DNA from: Litchfieldia stipae
GTDB taxonomy: Bacteria > Bacillota > Bacilli > Bacillales > Bacillaceae_L
Length of the DNA: 64,000 nt
Direction of reading: 5' to 3'
Assembly: GCF_014837155.1 (NCBI RefSeq)
Contig: NZ_JACYHA010000004.1
Coordinates: forward strand, 186,001-250,000
The position numbers and the translations under genes are program-made. The number at the start of each line of letters is the position of its first letter. Positions within the stretch are counted from its first letter, which is position 1. Under the pieces are notes generated by a model. The model saw only the letters and a list, made by a program, of their open reading frames with translations, made no database searches and was not told the DNA's origin. Below are positions 62,090 to 64,000 of this stretch, in pieces.

Positions 62090-64000
62090 ATGTATGCAGA
62101 GGTAAATGGTACAAGGATTTTCTTTGATGTCGAAGGGGTTGGCTGGAGGAAGGATGGAGCGAAATTAGTAGAGAAACCAGTTTGCTTTGTACTTCATGGC
62201 GGGCCAGGTGGCACACATCTTGGCTTCAAGCCGCATTTTAGTCAATTGGCAGAAGCAGCTCAAGTGATTTATATCGATAACCGTGGAAGTGGCCTTTCAA
62301 ATCGTGGCCCTCAAGAAACGTACTCATTAGAAAATAATGTAGAGGATATAGAAGCATTGAGAAAATATCTCGGTTTGAACAAGATTTACATATTGGGACA
62401 TTCCTATGGGGGCATGACTGCATTAAGCTATGGGCTTAAATATCAGGAAAATCTGAATGGGCTCTTGTTGTTGACTACTTCAGCTAGCTCACGCTTTTTA
62501 GAAAAAGCAAAAGCATTTATTGAAGAAAATGGGAATGACGATCAAAAAAGGATGGCAAATGTGTTATGGGGAGGAGCATTTCAATCTCTAGAACAATTAT
62601 CTGAATACTATCGAGTGATGGCTCCCCTCTATTCTCAGAAAGCAAAAGCAAGTCAAGCTCAAACACCTCCTTTAGGTCATCGTTCATATGAAGCATTAAA
62701 TGAAGGGTTTGGACATTTTCTCAGAACTTATGATGTCGTTGATCAACTTCCAACTATTCAAATACCAACCCTTGTAATGGCAGGGCGCCATGACTGGATT
62801 ACCCCTGTAAGTGAGTCAGAACAAATAGCTGAATGTATTCCAAATAGTACGCTCAAGATTTTTGAAGAAAGTAGCCATAGTGTACCAACAGATGAACCTG
62901 AACTATTTTTTGAGACGGTCATTGATTTTATTCAATCAAATGGGGGCCTTAAGGTAAGTAAGCCGGTTGACTTAAGCGATTTTGAAGAGGAAGCAAATAG
63001 CTTGGTTGAAAAGTATGTGATTCCAGGTACTTCCGTAGCACTTGCTCAAGATGGAGAAGTGGTTTATGGGAAGGGATTAGGGTTCCGTAACATTGAAGAA
63101 GCTCTTCCGATTAATGAGGATACTGTATTTGGTATTGGTTCGATTACAAAATCGTTTACTTGTGTTGCGATTATGCAATTACATGAGCAGAAGAAGCTGT
63201 CTGTCTATGACCCTGTGACAAAATATTTACCTGAATTCACCCTGAAGGATGATCGCACGGTAAATGAGATGACCATTCATCATTTCATGACTCACTCGGC
63301 AGGATTACCACCACTTTCAACGTTATATTATGCTCTTAGACGGTCAAGGGAAATGGATCCATCTGTGAAGGATCATAAAACACTTCAAGTAGATGAGGTA
63401 GATCTTGGTTATGTAGATACGTATGAGCAATTAATGAGTTTCATTGGAGAACTTGATATCGAGTTACTAGGTAAGCCCGGAGATCATTTTAGCTATTCAA
63501 ATGATTGCTATGCTTTATTAGGAGTCATTGTCGAGCGAGTAAGTAATAAAACATATGAGCAATATGTCTATGATCACATATTGAAGCCATGTGGGATGGA
63601 GCGCAGTTATTTTACGATCGAAGAATATGGTGATGACAAAAATATTGCGATGAGTTATGCCTTAGATGTTATAGAGGGAAATAAAAGTGTGTATCAAGCG
63701 CCAATCTGGTGGGACGCGCCAGCAATGAGAGCTGCAGGTTTTTTGAAATCAACAGCTGCAGATATGCTGAAATATGCGGAGATTTTTCGAAATCGTGGTG
63801 TTGTCAATGACAAGCGAATTTTATCAGAAGAAAGCGTAAATTTGATGACGAGTCACCATATTGAGGTTGAACCAGGTAAGTATTATGGGTATGGATTTAT
63901 GATCTCACCAGACTATTTCGGGACTAAATTAGTGCAACATGGTGGGAATTTAAAAGCGATTGCTGCTCAACTAAGTGTGTTGCCTGAGGTTGGTTTAACA
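62090..64000 (+). CDS. Alpha/beta hydrolase fused to class C beta-lactamase-like domain, 3' end missing
   Basis: Open from ATG 62090 (AAGGAGG nine bases upstream) to the window end, 637 codons with no stop. Residues about 1-285 are an alpha/beta hydrolase of the proline iminopeptidase type: oxyanion HGGPGGTH, nucleophile elbow GHSYGG, acid in GRHDWITP and His in ESSHSVP. Residues about 295-637 are a serine beta-lactamase-like domain: S-x-x-K in GSITKSF, Y-x-N in YSNDCYA, HGGN near the end. The second part resembles 32482-33795. No signal peptide. The fusion is unusual; a cytoplasmic peptidase acting on peptides with D-residues fits the NSAR/GNAT context but is inference. Confidence 0.85.
   Translation, partial: MYAEVNGTRIFFDVEGVGWRKDGAKLVEKPVCFVLHGGPGGTHLGFKPHFSQLAEAAQVIYIDNRGSGLSNRGPQETYSLENNVEDIEALRKYLGLNKIYILGHSYGGMTALSYGLKYQENLNGLLLLTTSASSRFLEKAKAFIEENGNDDQKRMANVLWGGAFQSLEQLSEYYRVMAPLYSQKAKASQAQTPPLGHRSYEALNEGFGHFLRTYDVVDQLPTIQIPTLVMAGRHDWITPVSESEQIAECIPNSTLKIFEESSHSVPTDEPELFFETVIDFIQSNGGLKVSKPVDLSDFEEEANSLVEKYVIPGTSVALAQDGEVVYGKGLGFRNIEEALPINEDTVFGIGSITKSFTCVAIMQLHEQKKLSVYDPVTKYLPEFTLKDDRTVNEMTIHHFMTHSAGLPPLSTLYYALRRSREMDPSVKDHKTLQVDEVDLGYVDTYEQLMSFIGELDIELLGKPGDHFSYSNDCYALLGVIVERVSNKTYEQYVYDHILKPCGMERSYFTIEEYGDDKNIAMSYALDVIEGNKSVYQAPIWWDAPAMRAAGFLKSTAADMLKYAEIFRNRGVVNDKRILSEESVNLMTSHHIEVEPGKYYGYGFMISPDYFGTKLVQHGGNLKAIAAQLSVLPEVGLT

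Overview
The window looks like chromosome from a low-GC, endospore-forming member of the Bacillaceae (Bacillus or a close relative). The signs are AT-rich DNA, strong AGGAGG-type ribosome binding sites with many GTG and TTG starts, CotF-type spore coat genes around a zinc alcohol dehydrogenase in the B. subtilis yraG-yraF-adhB-yraE-yraD arrangement, CtaG, and YesS/YesM/YesN-type regulators. I see no rRNA, tRNA, prophage, insertion sequence or CRISPR array. Genus assignment is inference.

Left part (1-31 kb): a pectin / rhamnogalacturonan-type polysaccharide locus, interrupted at 5.3-10.3 kb by an unrelated block (NmrA-type reductase, adhB with two pairs of spore coat genes, DUF2243-CtaG). It holds a truncated GH115, a secreted multidomain PL11 rhamnogalacturonan lyase, a cupin-AraC regulator, an overlapping operon of DUF5107-TPR protein, GH35 and GH2 glycosidases, a YesS-like membrane AraC regulator, a GH106-like glycosidase, a Gfo/Idh/MocA oxidoreductase and the galacturonate genes uxaC-uxaB-uxaA. 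The likely flow is outside cleavage by the lyase, inside trimming by the glycosidases, then conversion of uronic acids to 2-keto-3-deoxygluconate. The KDG kinase and aldolase, and a transporter for this locus, are not in the window.

Middle (31-38 kb): an M20 metallohydrolase and a class C beta-lactamase-like hydrolase, a glycine-rich-domain-like membrane protein, a stress-type SDR, a small orphan, a MerR-HTH/coiled-coil protein and an ASRT-family small-molecule-binding protein.

Fructan locus (38-54.7 kb): LacI repressor, a 1268-residue secreted GH32 with three CBM66-like modules, a histidine kinase / response regulator / sugar-binding lipoprotein unit (layout like the AraPST three-component system), a separate LplB-LplC-LplA-type ABC importer, then a cytoplasmic GH32 and a PfkB fructokinase. 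Together they can release, sense, import, hydrolyse and phosphorylate fructose units.

Right end (54.7-64 kb): a repeat-rich spacer (regular array of 25-bp palindromes plus an 18-bp tandem repeat), a two-gene unit of a 1256-residue SF1 helicase with a long coiled coil and a winged-helix-like partner (the best candidate for an undescribed system), and an NSAR-type enolase plus GNAT pair followed by an alpha/beta hydrolase - beta-lactamase fusion that runs off the window. Copies of an interspersed palindrome with GGGACGGTTCT ends occur at 26.5, 34.8, 36.2, 54.8, 55.0 and 59.8 kb.
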